NCBI GenBank assembly: GCA_934045905.1
Contig: OW203770.1
Location: forward strand, 4,154,001 to 4,218,000
Source of the DNA: Leuctra nigra
Lineage: Eukaryota; Arthropoda; Insecta; Plecoptera; Leuctridae
Length of the DNA: 64,000 nucleotides
Direction of reading: 5' to 3'
The notes beneath the pieces were generated by a model that was not told where the DNA came from, made no database searches, and saw only the letters and a program-made list of their open reading frames with translations. Each line of letters begins with the position of its first letter. The stretch's first letter is position 1. This document shows positions 34,701 to 44,342 of this stretch, piece by piece. A program made the translations under genes and the position numbers.

Positions 34701-37700
34701 CAAATTTAAAAAAAATTGTCTTTCGATTGGTTGCATCAATCAATTTGAAATTTAGCAAAAACATTGCAACCAACATTGTACCCAATCATAATAAGTTTCA
34801 GCCAAATCCTCCTATTGATTCAAATTTAAAACCATTTTTCATGTGATTTTTGACATTTAAACTAGAACAGATTGACCGATTAACTTAAAACTTCGCGTGG
34901 TCATTGGTACCAACATTTTAGGTATTTTTGCCAATTTTCAGTCTAATCTGTCGTTATTTTCAAAAGTTTTGTCATTTTAAGGTCATTTTATTCCATAATC
35001 TTGAAAAATGTATACTAAATTGTCATCCCTGCCTTCTTTAAGCTTCTGTTCCAAGGCAAGGCCTGTAGAGCAGCCAAGCTATCCACAATGTACAGTAAAA
35101 TGAAAGCATTTTTGAGCTAGCGCATAAAATCGGATGCAGTACGAAGGCCAAATCCTCTAATTGGTTTAAGTTTAAATAATGTCTTCTGATTGATCTACAA
35201 TAAAAATGTTCACATTAAGTTCAAATTTTGCATGGTGATCAAGACCAACTTAATATTAAATTTTACATATTGTAAGCCCAATCAGTCAAGTATTAATTGT
35301 AATTTTACGAGTTTAGTATGGGATGTCACAAGAGATTTCTGGAGAAGGAATGTAGGTAAGACTTCACGACACAATGGATCTGTTATTCATCCAGAGTATT
35401 ATGAAGATTGAAAAATTGCAGAGAAAATCGTCTTCTGCCGTGTCGTGCATCGTTACTATGGGGATGTTGCATGTTCTGTGCTCGCTCATCAACGCGTTTC
35501 ACTGAGCGTTTTCCTAGTATAATAATGGAGCCGCAGTAGAGGCAATCAAATATAATACACCGAAAATAATAAACAGAATTATTAGTTTATTTTGATAATT
35601 TGACGAAGCTCCCTAGTTTTTGCCCAGCAGGGCGTTTTTTTAGAATTTCAATAATTTAACTGATTCTGGGACTCTAAAATGAATAAATTGAATCGTATAA
35701 CCTTCCAATTGTTGCCCCGCTGGGCGTTTCTTAGAATTTAAAGAAATTAAAAGTGATTCTGGGTCTCTAAAATGAACAAACTGAAACAAATAACCTTCCA
35801 AATGTTGCCCGCAGGGAGTTTTTTCTTCGATTTTTTTTTTTTTCTATTTCAGTCTTTATTTAAATTATAAAGAGCCATTCAAGAACCACCAAGGAGCCGC
35901 AGGTTCATAGGCGTGCTCACGGTGGGGCCTTGGCCCCCCCTAATGGATCAGTCTCAACTAAAAAAATTATAAAATGTGGTCCTCATAGTGTCATATTTTT
36001 GTTTTAAAAGGGTTAAACAAAAAAATCTCCCTGCGGAGTAGACTGGAGTTGCTCAAATCACTGGAATGAAGTACTAGGTTGATCCAAAACACAATATTTT
36101 ATAGAAAATACCACGAAAACATTGCCTAGATACCTTCCAGAAACATGGTTTTCTCATGAAACGCTATGTTTTTGCCATAAAATTTTATTTTGCTTACAGA
36201 AAGCACTTTTAACTTTCTACCAAAATATTATTTGTAAATTCAAAGGGCCATGCTATGTTCAAAACTCTTAAAAATCCATCAAATCCACTTGAGGATCACA
36301 ATTTTTCTCCGGGGCTACGAGCCCTGGACTCACGTATTCTGGGGGCTCTTACCCCAGCTACCCTTTGTCATAAGTAAGAGATTTGGCTCCCAAAAGTCTC
36401 AAAATTGATTTTGAAGTGCCAGAAAACTAAAAAAAGGCCTGCGGGCCAAAGTGGGGGGCGCGCCCCCCACACCCCCCTTAACGAGTGGAAATTCCTTCCC
36501 CAGACCTTCCCCCCCCCTTGGCATTATTCCTGCCGGCGCATATTTGGCCCCCCCTAATGATTTCTCCTGCGCACGCCTATGCGCAGGTTGCCGACACCCG
36601 TCTAGCAATACGTCAAATGTATTTATTCCCATTTCTGTGAAACTCATTTACAAATCGCACATTATTTATGCCCCTGGTATTGTTTTACATATACAATGTG
36701 ATCGAGTGACTCCTTATGCCACGGACCCCAGAGATACAGAACGGACACTATTTGCTTTTTATTTGTTTGTTTGTCTTTCTCTGCCTTATAGGTCGCGTTT
36801 TTCACCGCTCGATCTGAAATTTTGCATGTTATGTTAGACCATAGAGATATATTACAGATAGGGGTAACTACTGGTTAATGCTTGACTAATTTTGAAAGAT
36901 CCTTTTTCTCCATATTGGAGATATTTAATAATTCACTGCCACTGAAATGGAAAATTAATTCGGAAGGCAGTGAAAAAATTACTTTGAGCTGTCAAATTTT
37001 AAACTTACTAGAAACACGTTTTTAACTTGAATCAGAAGACTATTACAATATTATATCTTGTTTTTACTGTACATTTATTTGTTCTGTGTTGTTTGTTACT
37101 GTGAAGTATGCACTGAAGGTTAGTACAAAGTAACATTCAAGTCTCTTGCCAACAACATTACAATCGAGGGGGGTGCCATTTTTAAAGTAATTTTTGAAAT
37201 AATCTCCAAGATGGTGGCTGAGCATGCTCAGATCTACCCTGACAATGTACATCGCATCATACCAAGGCTGGCTATCTACTTGCCCCTCTCTGTAAGTATA
37301 TGAATCTCTATGGTTAGACAAACTAGATCAGGGGTCGGCAACCTTTTTTGGTGAAGGAGCCAATTTCCCGAAAATTCATAAATTAGATAATAATGGGAGC
37401 CGCAGTAGAGGCAATCAAATATAATACACCGAAAATAAAAAATTTAATTACCAGTTTATTTTGATATTTTGACGTAGCCCCCCAGTTGTTGCCCCGCAGG
37501 GCGTTTTTTAGGACTTTAACGACTTAAAAGTGATTCTAGGACTCTAAAATGAACAAACACAATCAAATAACCTTCTAATTGTTGCCCCGCAGGGCGTATT
37601 TTGTCGAATTTTAAAAAAGGTTCGATTCCAGGTATTTTTTTTTAATTATCAAGAGCCATTCAAGAACTATCAAGGAGCCGCGGGTTGCCGACCCCTTAAC

Positions 37701-38695
37701 TAGATGGTATCCCCATAAAAAACACTCCGTGTAAAAATACCAAACAAGTCTCTTCAATTAAAAAAAAATAGAAGAAATCTAAAAATTCAGCACTGAAAAG
37801 TAGTGATATCAAAAAATTGGCCAAGTCAAAACTTTTCAAAAAATACTTGGCGCATCGTGCATATAAATAGTATAGAAGTAGGCAGGAAATGAAATGTACT
37901 CATCTACACATGTCCTAAAAAAAACGATGCGCCAAGTATTTTTTGAAAAGTTTTGACTTGGCCAATTTTTTGATATCACTACTTTTCAGTGCTGAATTTT
38001 TAGATTTCTTCTATTTTTTTTTAATTGAAGAGACTTGGCTGGTATTTTTACACGGAGTGTTTTTTATGGGGATATCACTCCTTTTTTCAGTTTATTATTA
38101 CAACTTGTAACATATTGTGGCACCAAAGATTATAATTCTTTTAAAAAATAAGATTTTGTGATTTGGTTGCTAAGAAAAGTTGTGCTTGTTACTGTGTTAA
38201 TGCTATAAATAATATGTTACAAGCAAAAGTTTCGTTCCAATCGGTCCAGCCGTTCTCGAGTTACGGCATCACTTCCGGTTTTCAAAATGGCGGTTGACAT
38301 CACTGCCACCTAAAATTTGTATCTATAAATGTTATGTAACATTATAAGCCTTCTGAATATGTAGTTATTGATATAAGAGATGATTTTAGTCAGATTTGTC
38401 ATTTTTATGACGTCATTTCCGGTTTAGGTTATAGAACATATCTTCTTTCACTATTGGTATTCCTTATAGATGACCTTCTAAATCGAATGGCGCTAATTTC
38501 GTTCTAATCGGTCCAGCCGTTTTTTATATATGACGTCACTTCCGGTTTAAAAATGGCGGCACAAAAAATTTATAAGAACAAAGGTATCATCAGACGCCAA
38601 AAGTGCACATGTGGTAAAATTTTCATATCGATCGGTTCAGCCGTTTAGGCTGTGGCGGTGATAGCAACGTTTCCTGATATCTGAATCTGAATCTG

Positions 38696-38727
<32 letters not shown>

Positions 38728-41700
38728 GATAGCTTCTAAAAGGGGTGTAATTTCACTGTTTTCACGGCCCTCTAGCACCCAAACGGCATAACGTATTGTT
38801 CCCAAATTTGGTATATGTTGTCAGGTGGGCCATAGCTCGAAATTAAGTTATTTCGCAACAATGTGAGATTTCCCAATTTTGAGATCCAGTAGGCCGAAAA
38901 TGCCATGTTGTTGCTTACAGTAAAAGTGTTTGGTCTGCTCCTCAGTTTATTAGGCATTTACGGTATGTTGAGTGAGTGTGAGTGTATAGTACGACTTGGC
39001 TGGGTGGAGCGACCGCTCCACTAGATACACACAATTTTTTTTTACAAAATCCTCCTACTGGTAAAAATTTAAAAATTATTATATTCCACTACCATTTTTA
39101 CCGTGGCTTGTTAGATGTACGAAGTTAAAGTTAATAAAGTTCGTTTACTGTTAGAATAATGAACCGTAATGGCGGCAGTGCACTACTGTAGTCTAGCTAC
39201 GTATACCTACACATGTAAATATCAATATAATAATAAAAAATATGTATAATACGACAGTAGATAAAAATAAATTAATTTTATTGAATTTTTCTAATATTTT
39301 CTACTATTAAAACTGGTGTATTTGACATAATTTATACAATTTTAATAATACAATGAAGAAAGTCTTGCCATTGACAGGGCAGTGTTCAAGTGAACGACCA
39401 AAACGTCAGAAATATTCTAACAGTGAATGAACTTGACACATTCGCATATGTGTGTAATTTCTAAAATGTATTTTATATTTATATTGTTTTATTTCTCTAT
39501 TAAAGTATTTCGTCGGACATCCAGAATGTGTGCCGAGTTTCCTTTGCCCAACAAATTCTGATCAACGCTCTGACTGCATTCACTGCCTTGTACATGACAA
39601 CACTGGTGAGTCCACAGCTAATAAGTATCCCAGAAAAAACACTCCGTGTAAAAATACCAGCCAAGTCTCTTTAACTATAAAAAAAAATAGAAGAAATCTA
39701 AAAATTCAGCACTGAAAAGGAGTGATATCAAAAAAGGAGCCAAGTCAACGAATTTTCCAAATTTTAATCGTACCATTGAAATAAAAATATCAACCCCCGA
39801 GAAATACTTAAAAAAAGGACTTGGCGCATCGTTTTTTTAAAGACACTTTTCTATCCTAAAAGTATAGGAAGAACTCTACAAGTATATTTTCCTGAGTATA
39901 TCACATTCATTATCGACGAATCATACTACGTTTTAATATAACTAGTACTCTTACCTACTGGCAGTTTTGGTATTTTGTCAATATTCAGAGGAAATAAACG
40001 GATAAACGAATAACGAATAAACGGAAGCGGCCTAGTCTATTCGTTATTGCCACTATTTCTAGGGTCATATTAATCAATCATACTTCTCAATATCGTGACT
40101 GAGGGAAATAGCGAAAGCGCTCATTACAAGAAGGCCGTCAATGAGATTTGTATAAGTGACTAGTGCACTGAGCCATGCTGCTCAAATAATTACTGACTAG
40201 ATTTTTATCTAAAGTAATACGTTATGTAATTTATGAATTTTTTTGGTATAAAATGTTAATTAATAGCAATTAATTACACGGCGAGAAGGTTCAAAGTATA
40301 ATGCTGTAGTAGGTAAGTTGATGTACCCACAAAACTATAGGTACCTACCAATCACAAACACAACTGTTCTGTATTTATTGCTTGTAAGACAATGCTATGT
40401 TTCTTTGCGTACTTATATTTAAATTTAAAATATTTTACAGAATGTTCAATATTTAATTTGAAAGTTTTGTCCCAATTTTTCTAGGCATTTCTGAACTACG
40501 TAGTATGTGAGTGGCATAAGCTTAAGAATAGAAAAATGTCTTTAAAAAAACGATGCGCCAAGTCCTTTTTTTAAGTATTTCTCGGGGGTTGATATTTTTA
40601 TTTCAATGGTACGATTAAAATTTGGAAAATTCGTTGACTTGGCTCCTTTTTTGATATCACTCCTTTTCAGTGCTGAATTTTTAGATTTCGTCTATTTTTT
40701 TTTATAGTTAAAGAGACTTGGCTGGTATTTTTACACGGAGTGTTTTTTCTGGGATATCACTTCTTTTGTTAGTTTATTCATACAGCTTGTAGCACATGTC
40801 CGAGCAGGGACTAATTTCTTTAAAAAAAATACGCCTCAACCGATTTGGTTACTATGAAAAGTTGCGTTTGGTATAAGATGAAAATGATTATCCAAGAAGA
40901 ATAGCTTAAGTTTCGTTATAATCGATCCAGCCGTTTTCGATACATGACGTCACTTCCGGTTTTGAAATAGCGGCCGAATTCCGGTATAGGTAATAAGAAA
41001 ACAATCTAGTTTTATCTAGTTGATATCTTCATGAACGACCATCTGAATTCCTAATCCCTATATTTCCGTAAAATCGGTCATGCCGTTTGTAATATATGAC
41101 GTCACTTCCGGTTTCATTTAGTGGTTCCTGCCGCCATTTCCGGTACCATTAATTTATTTATTCATTTTTCACAATTGATTTTTCAAATAAATAGCAGAAT
41201 GAATACGCAGGAGCTAGTTCAGTTGCAATCGGTACAGGCGTTTTAGATATATGACGTCACTTCCGGTTTCAGGAATGGCGGCCGAGAACACTGCTACCTT
41301 GAATATATAAATTGTATGGTCTATGTTACAATGTAAGTTAATTATGTACGTATTTTAAGTATAATTTGTTGAAATAAGTTAAATATTGCGTATTTATGAC
41401 GTCACTTCCGGTTTAGAAAATAAGAAAATAATATTTTTTTTATTGATACTTCATATAGATGACCATCTAAATCGAATGGCGCTAATTTCGTTCTAATCGG
41501 TCCAGACGTTTTTGAGTTATGACGTCACTTCCGGTTTCAAAATGGCGGCTTCCGGTTGGTTTTATAAAAAGGCACCTCAGACGCCAAAAGTGCACATGTG
41601 GTAAAAATTTCAGGTCGATCGGTTCAGCCGTTTAGGCTGTGGCGGTGATAGCGACGTTTCGTGATATCATCAGAATCATCATCATCTTCAGAATCAGAAA

Positions 41701-43722
41701 GTGGTGTAATTTCACTGTTTTCTCGGTCCTCTAGCGCGCAAATGGCATAACCTATTGTTCCCAAATTTGGTATATGTAGTGGGGTGGGCCATAGCTCGAA
41801 ATTAAGATATTTCGCAACAATGTGAGATTTACCAATTTTGAGATCCAGTAGGCCGAAAATGCCATGTTGTTGCTTACAGTAAAAGTGTTTGGTCTGCTCC
41901 TCAGTTTATTAGGCATTTACGGTATGTTGAGTGACTGTGAGTGTATAGTACGACTTGGCTGGGTGAAGCGACCGCTCCACTAGATAACCTATCAGGTTGA
42001 GTCTTGTTGAAACATCATTTGACATTGTTTCCTCCAGAGCAAGTCGGTTGATCTGATGGTGATTTCCACCGGCATCTGCTTCTTGGCGATGAGTACTCAG
42101 AGCTTCGTGTACTGCTGGTTTTCTGGACAACTCTCAACTGAGGTAATGATTAAAGAACATGTCCAGTGAATCAAAACCGCTCCAACTGCACTATACTCAT
42201 TGCTAGGAAAAAATACTGAAAATAATTCAAGTACTTTCAATGCCAAAATAGACGAATCAATAAAATCAATAGAAATAATAATTAAATTTTTGGTGTTATT
42301 ACTTTTTCTAAAAAATTCAAAAATGCGTGTAAAAAATAATGCCTCAAAATGGCGAATCCTCGTTTCGAAAGGCATAATTTTTTCCAGGGGTTCTTGGTTT
42401 TTTTTAAGAACAATTATAGGTATATGTTGCATTTTATAAAAGCCAAAATTGTTTTATTAATTCTATTGATTTGTAATCGCAAAACGTTTTTGGACCCAAG
42501 ACTATACTTAACAAATTCAGAGTCCAAAATTATTTTTCTTCGCGAGAAGATATAACTTGCCTACTGCAATTACAAGTTCAAAAGAATAACTCTACTAATT
42601 GGATTGCTTTCTTCAGAGTTCTAAGCTGAGTTTCTCGGCATACTCCTGCGAGTGGCTGACAGCGAGGGAGGGATTCAAGCGCTCGATGATGATCATGATC
42701 GCGCGCAGTGAGAAGCCCGTTGTGCTGCGCGGAATGGGGATACCGTTGTCGCTGCGCACGTTCAGAGCGGTGAGTTGGTAGCGTGGAGCGTTCAATACAG
42801 GGACCCGAACCGGAACCGGAACCGGAACCTAGAACCGGTATGAACCTTTATAATTTCGGAACCAGAACCGGAACCGGAACCGTTATACTTTTTTCCCAAA
42901 GAACCGGAACCGGAACCCGAACCTTTATAATCAATTAGGTTCTTAAAGGTTCTTAAAGGTTCTTTAAGGTTCCTTCTTTTAATAAAAAATCATGTATATC
43001 ACTTGGATATAATATTATTCACAAAGTTGTATAAAGTTTATTTTTTGAAAAAATTTCCAAATGTATTTTTTGTAGAAATTTTTAATTCTTGATAAGAAAT
43101 AATAATTCTTCATTATGCAAACGCTGCTTAGTTTTCAATTTTTGAATCTGACTACTGCTATGAGAACTGCATTGCCGACAATTTGAATATGATAGCTCAG
43201 GAAAAATGAATGTTTACGTTGTCTTATGGAGAAAATTGCAGCCACTATACTGTCTCCTCTGATATTTACACTGCGCACCATCCTGTGAATTTTATACAGA
43301 CACTGACTGCCTACACCTGTGCTTGCATTCATAGGAAAATCCAAAACCAATAATTCCATTAAATTTGACATTGGTAATACTGAAGTTTTATAATATAGTT
43401 TGATTTCAAATTTTAGAACCGGAACCGGAACCCGGAACCTTTATGCAGGAACCGGAACCGGAACCCAACCTATAAATTATTTGTTTCAGAACCGGAACCG
43501 GAACCCGAACCTTTATAAAATAAAATTGTGGAACCGGAACCGGAACCCGAACCTTTATTCACCAAGGTTCGGGTCCCTGGTTCAATAATGTGTATAATAT
43601 ACTGTATTGCAATAATTGATATATTTATAGTTGTTGATATTTGTTCACAGGTCTCCAAAATGGCGTACTATATCCATGCTTTGCTCATTAAAATGTACCA
43701 CGGTCAAAAATTGTTGCAGTGA
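25791..43722 (+). CDS. Odorant receptor OR-A, complete, 8 exons
   Basis: Exons 25791-25869, 28358-28784, 33241-33399, 34130-34435, 39506-39605, 42038-42142, 42617-42769 and 43651-43722 join with phases 1, 2, 2, 2, 0, 0, 0 and no stop, giving 466 aa. Every intron is GT-AG. The protein starts MDSAEIRKKIRTLRSS and has several hydrophobic spans. The C-terminal signature is EWLTAREGFKRSMMIMIA, PVVLRGMGIPLSLRTFRA, then VSKMAYYIHALLIKMYHGQ. This fits the insect 7TM odorant receptor family, ligand-gated channels working with Orco in dendrites of olfactory neurons; ligand unknown. Extra partial copies of exon 2 precede the real one. The introns hold at least ten transposons; intron 5 is almost entirely element B4. 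An AATAAA at 43939 may serve polyadenylation. Its C-terminal block is shared almost exactly with the OR at 61024. Confidence 0.9.
26192..26349. mobile_element. 158-bp MITE in OR-A intron 1
   Basis: Ends AAGCTGGATCCACATAGACC and the inverse of GGTCTATGTGGTCCCAGCTT, with inner arms GTTTTTGCGTTTTCCG. The centre contains CCAATCACCAGTCCAG. The same outer AAGCTGGG is found at 4317-4795. Confidence 0.75.
26579..26650 (+). tRNA. tRNA-like sequence, probably a SINE head or tRNA pseudogene
   Basis: A cloverleaf forms: GCCTCGG acceptor with one mismatch, TAGCTCAGCTGGTAGAGCA D-arm and A box, anticodon stem TCTGA / TCGGA with loop TTGGATA, T-arm GTGGG-TTCGAGT-CCCAC. The anticodon would be GGA (Ser), but the long variable arm of tRNA-Ser is missing. 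The following AAATCTTTTCACATTGCAG recurs after the tRNA-like sequence at 60625, so the unit probably spread as a tRNA-derived retroelement. Confidence 0.6.
27441..27822. mobile_element. TTAA-flanked palindromic MITE (family C), copy 3
   Basis: Ends GAGGGCTGAGTAGTGAG and ACCCAGCCGTC between TTAA at 27437-27440 and 27823-27826. Internal palindrome around the inverted pair CATCTGTAGGACAAAG. It sits about 55 bp upstream of the first exon-2 repeat of OR-A. Confidence 0.78.
27880..28450 (+). repeat. 126-bp tandem copies of the start of OR-A exon 2
   Basis: Exon-like starts lie at 27880, about 27980, 28106, 28232 and 28358 (the last is the real exon). Copies 1, 3, 4 and 5 follow TTCTGTCAG or TATTCTGTCAG acceptors; copy 2 lost its acceptor through a 26-bp deletion. 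Copies 2-4 encode TWSYYMRAWFPRIQL, while copies 1 and 5 encode TWGSLFRAWIVRIQL. Copies 3 and 4 are 252 and 126 bp upstream of the real exon and in frame with it, with no stop between. Using their acceptors would add 84 or 42 residues near the N-terminus. Confidence 0.92.
29375..30000. mobile_element. Foldback element F2 in OR-A intron 2
   Basis: Terminal repeat TAGACCAAAACATAAACT at 29375 and its inverse ending at 30000. The interior is palindromic, with TACATCGCGAAA, TGATGCTTACCTCAGTGTC and the inner TTCTGAATGAGCTCATTCAG centre. It splits a second dispersed repeat whose unsplit form is seen inverted at 63775-64000. Its core is shared with F1. Confidence 0.78.
30525..31858. mobile_element. 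1.3-kb element with about 130-bp inverted repeats
   Basis: TGTACAGCCAACGCATAAAG at the left end and its inverse (CTTTATGCGTTGGCTGTACA) at the right; arms continue through TTCACCCTTACAGAATA and GTACAGCGAAGCTCG. The AT-rich interior has no recognisable ORF. Located in OR-A intron 2. Confidence 0.68.
31981..32374. mobile_element. 394-bp palindromic MITE
   Basis: Ends GAGGCAAACGGAAGCGAGCG and its inverse, with ATAA directly on both sides (31977-31980 and 32375-32378) as a probable target duplication. Arms run nearly to the centre (GGTCGCACCAGAG). In OR-A intron 2. Confidence 0.78.
32534..33204. mobile_element. TTAA-flanked palindromic element (family G)
   Basis: Ends GGGGAATGTACACTGAATTT and its inverse between TTAA tetranucleotides (32530-32533 and 33205-33208). 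Long arms include AATATAAGTGGCACAACCTT and CACGTTGTTTTATGCAG. It ends 36 bp before the acceptor of OR-A exon 3. Confidence 0.78.
33418..33640 (+). mobile_element. Family D-like fragment in OR-A intron 3
   Basis: Begins TTGAGCGAGCGACTCC 19 bp after the exon 3 donor and contains TACCACGGGTCCCACCG and CCGATCTGAAATTTTGCACA. Only the 5' part of the family is present. Confidence 0.5.
33687..33894. mobile_element. Short palindromic element
   Basis: AATTCGTCTTGATTGGGATA and the inverse of ATATTCCAATCAAGACGAAT form the ends of an approximately 208-bp inverted repeat in OR-A intron 3. Inner arms are GTAGTTTTATTTAA. Ends are approximate. Confidence 0.6.
34514..35517 (+). mobile_element. Family D Helentron-like element, copy D1
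   Basis: Starts TGAGCGAGCGTAGCGAGCG after a T. It ends with GCTCGCTCATCAACGCG, the hairpin CGCTCA/TGAGCG, then TTTTCCTAG followed by T. The 5' TGAGCGAGC is the inverse of GCTCGCTCA near the 3' end, giving an offset inverted pair with a 3' hairpin. The body has several diverged modules built on ATCGATCTGAAATTTTG, GGTCATTGGTACC and CAACATTTTAGG. No ORF. Inserted into N1. Confidence 0.72.
35906..36581. mobile_element. hAT-like element P with exact 8-bp target duplication
   Basis: Ends CATAGGCGTGC and GCACGCCTATG; the target CGCAGGTT is repeated exactly at 35898-35905 and 36582-36589. Inner flanks are GC-rich (GGCCCCCCCTAATG at both ends). It interrupts N1 just before its 3' end. Confidence 0.88.
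37329..37697. mobile_element. hAT-like element N2 with exact 8-bp target duplication
   Basis: CAGGGGTCGGCAACC at the left and GGTTGCCGACCCCTT at the right, flanked by AACTAGAT at 37321-37328 and 37698-37705. It is an uninterrupted version of N1. The widespread CAGGGGTCGGCAACC terminus is typical of hAT-type MITEs in animals. In OR-A intron 4. Confidence 0.9.
37711..39024 (+). mobile_element. Family B Helentron-like element, copy B3
   Basis: Begins CCCCATAAAAAACACTCCG after TAT, five bp past the N2 target duplication. The palindromic head runs 37711-38073, the body has GACGTCATTTCCGG near 38409 and GACGTCACTTCCGG near 38532 plus AAAATGGCGG boxes, and the end is GACTTGGCTGG, GGAGCGACCGCTCC, CTAG, then AT. 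A CAT trinucleotide microsatellite (about 38698-38726) lies within. Confidence 0.77.
39629..41983 (+). mobile_element. Family B Helentron-like element, copy B4, filling OR-A intron 5
   Basis: Starts CCCAGAAAAAACACTCCG 24 bp after the exon 5 donor region and ends CTAG 54 bp before exon 6, so it makes up about 2,355 of the 2,432 bp of the intron. It has the expanded 1.1-kb palindromic head and five GACGTCACTTCCGG boxes near 40945, 41098, 41252, 41398 and 41520. Nearly identical in reverse to B2. Confidence 0.8.
42798..43579. mobile_element. hAT-like element built on GGAACC-type repeats
   Basis: Ends CAGGGACCCGAACC and GGTTCGGGTCCCTG; the target GTTCAATA is duplicated exactly at 42790-42797 and 43580-43587. 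Both flanks inside the element are tandem arrays of GAACCG or GGAACC hexamers, inverted as blocks around an AT-rich centre. It lies in OR-A intron 7, 28 bp past the exon 7 donor. Confidence 0.88.
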
Positions 43723-44342
43723 TGGCTTCAGACCTTCGGAAGGGAGTCATATACTCCATTGGTATACCCCCCCCCCCCTCCCTACCCCGCGAATTAATTA
43801 TAAAAATATGTTGCCATATTTCCTCTCATTGTTTAAGGGAAAATGGTGAAAATCCTTAATTCTACAATAAGAGTTCAATGGTTATGAAATTTTCAGGGTT
43901 TACTAACACATGAAAAAGGATTTAATTTTTTTTTTTTTAATAAATACAAATTTAAAATTTTGGCTTCTGGATTAATTTTATTTATTAAGAAAATTAGTTT
44001 CGTTAGTACAGTTTTATATCCACATTTTTTGTGATAACAAAATTCTAAAATTATTTTAGGTTATGTAAAATCATAATGAACAATCTGTTAAGAGGAATTT
44101 TTGAAATAAAATTTTGTGGGTGCACAAAAAAAATATTAAAAACAATAATAAATTATATTGTTGCAACATTATTGGTTACAAATTTATTGTAGAAGAATGA
44201 AGTACAATATGGCAAAATGACTCTGTCTAAACCTTTATAAATAATTCATGGACATACAGAAAAAAATAAGACAATCGCACGAGAACTTTTTGAGATAAAT
44301 TCGCATCATCAATTTATTTTTATATATATGAAATATATATAT

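Larger units (their letters stand above)
34456..36600. mobile_element. hAT-like element N1, carrying two younger insertions
   Basis: Starts CAGGGGTCGGCAACCTTTTT and ends with the worn inverse GGTTGCCGACACCCG. It matches N2 (37329-37697) at GGAGCCGCAGTAGAGGCAAT and TTGCCCCGC. It is interrupted by a family D element (34514-35517) and by a second hAT-like element (35906-36581). With both removed it is about 465 bp. In OR-A intron 4, starting 20 bp after the exon 4 donor. Confidence 0.8.
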
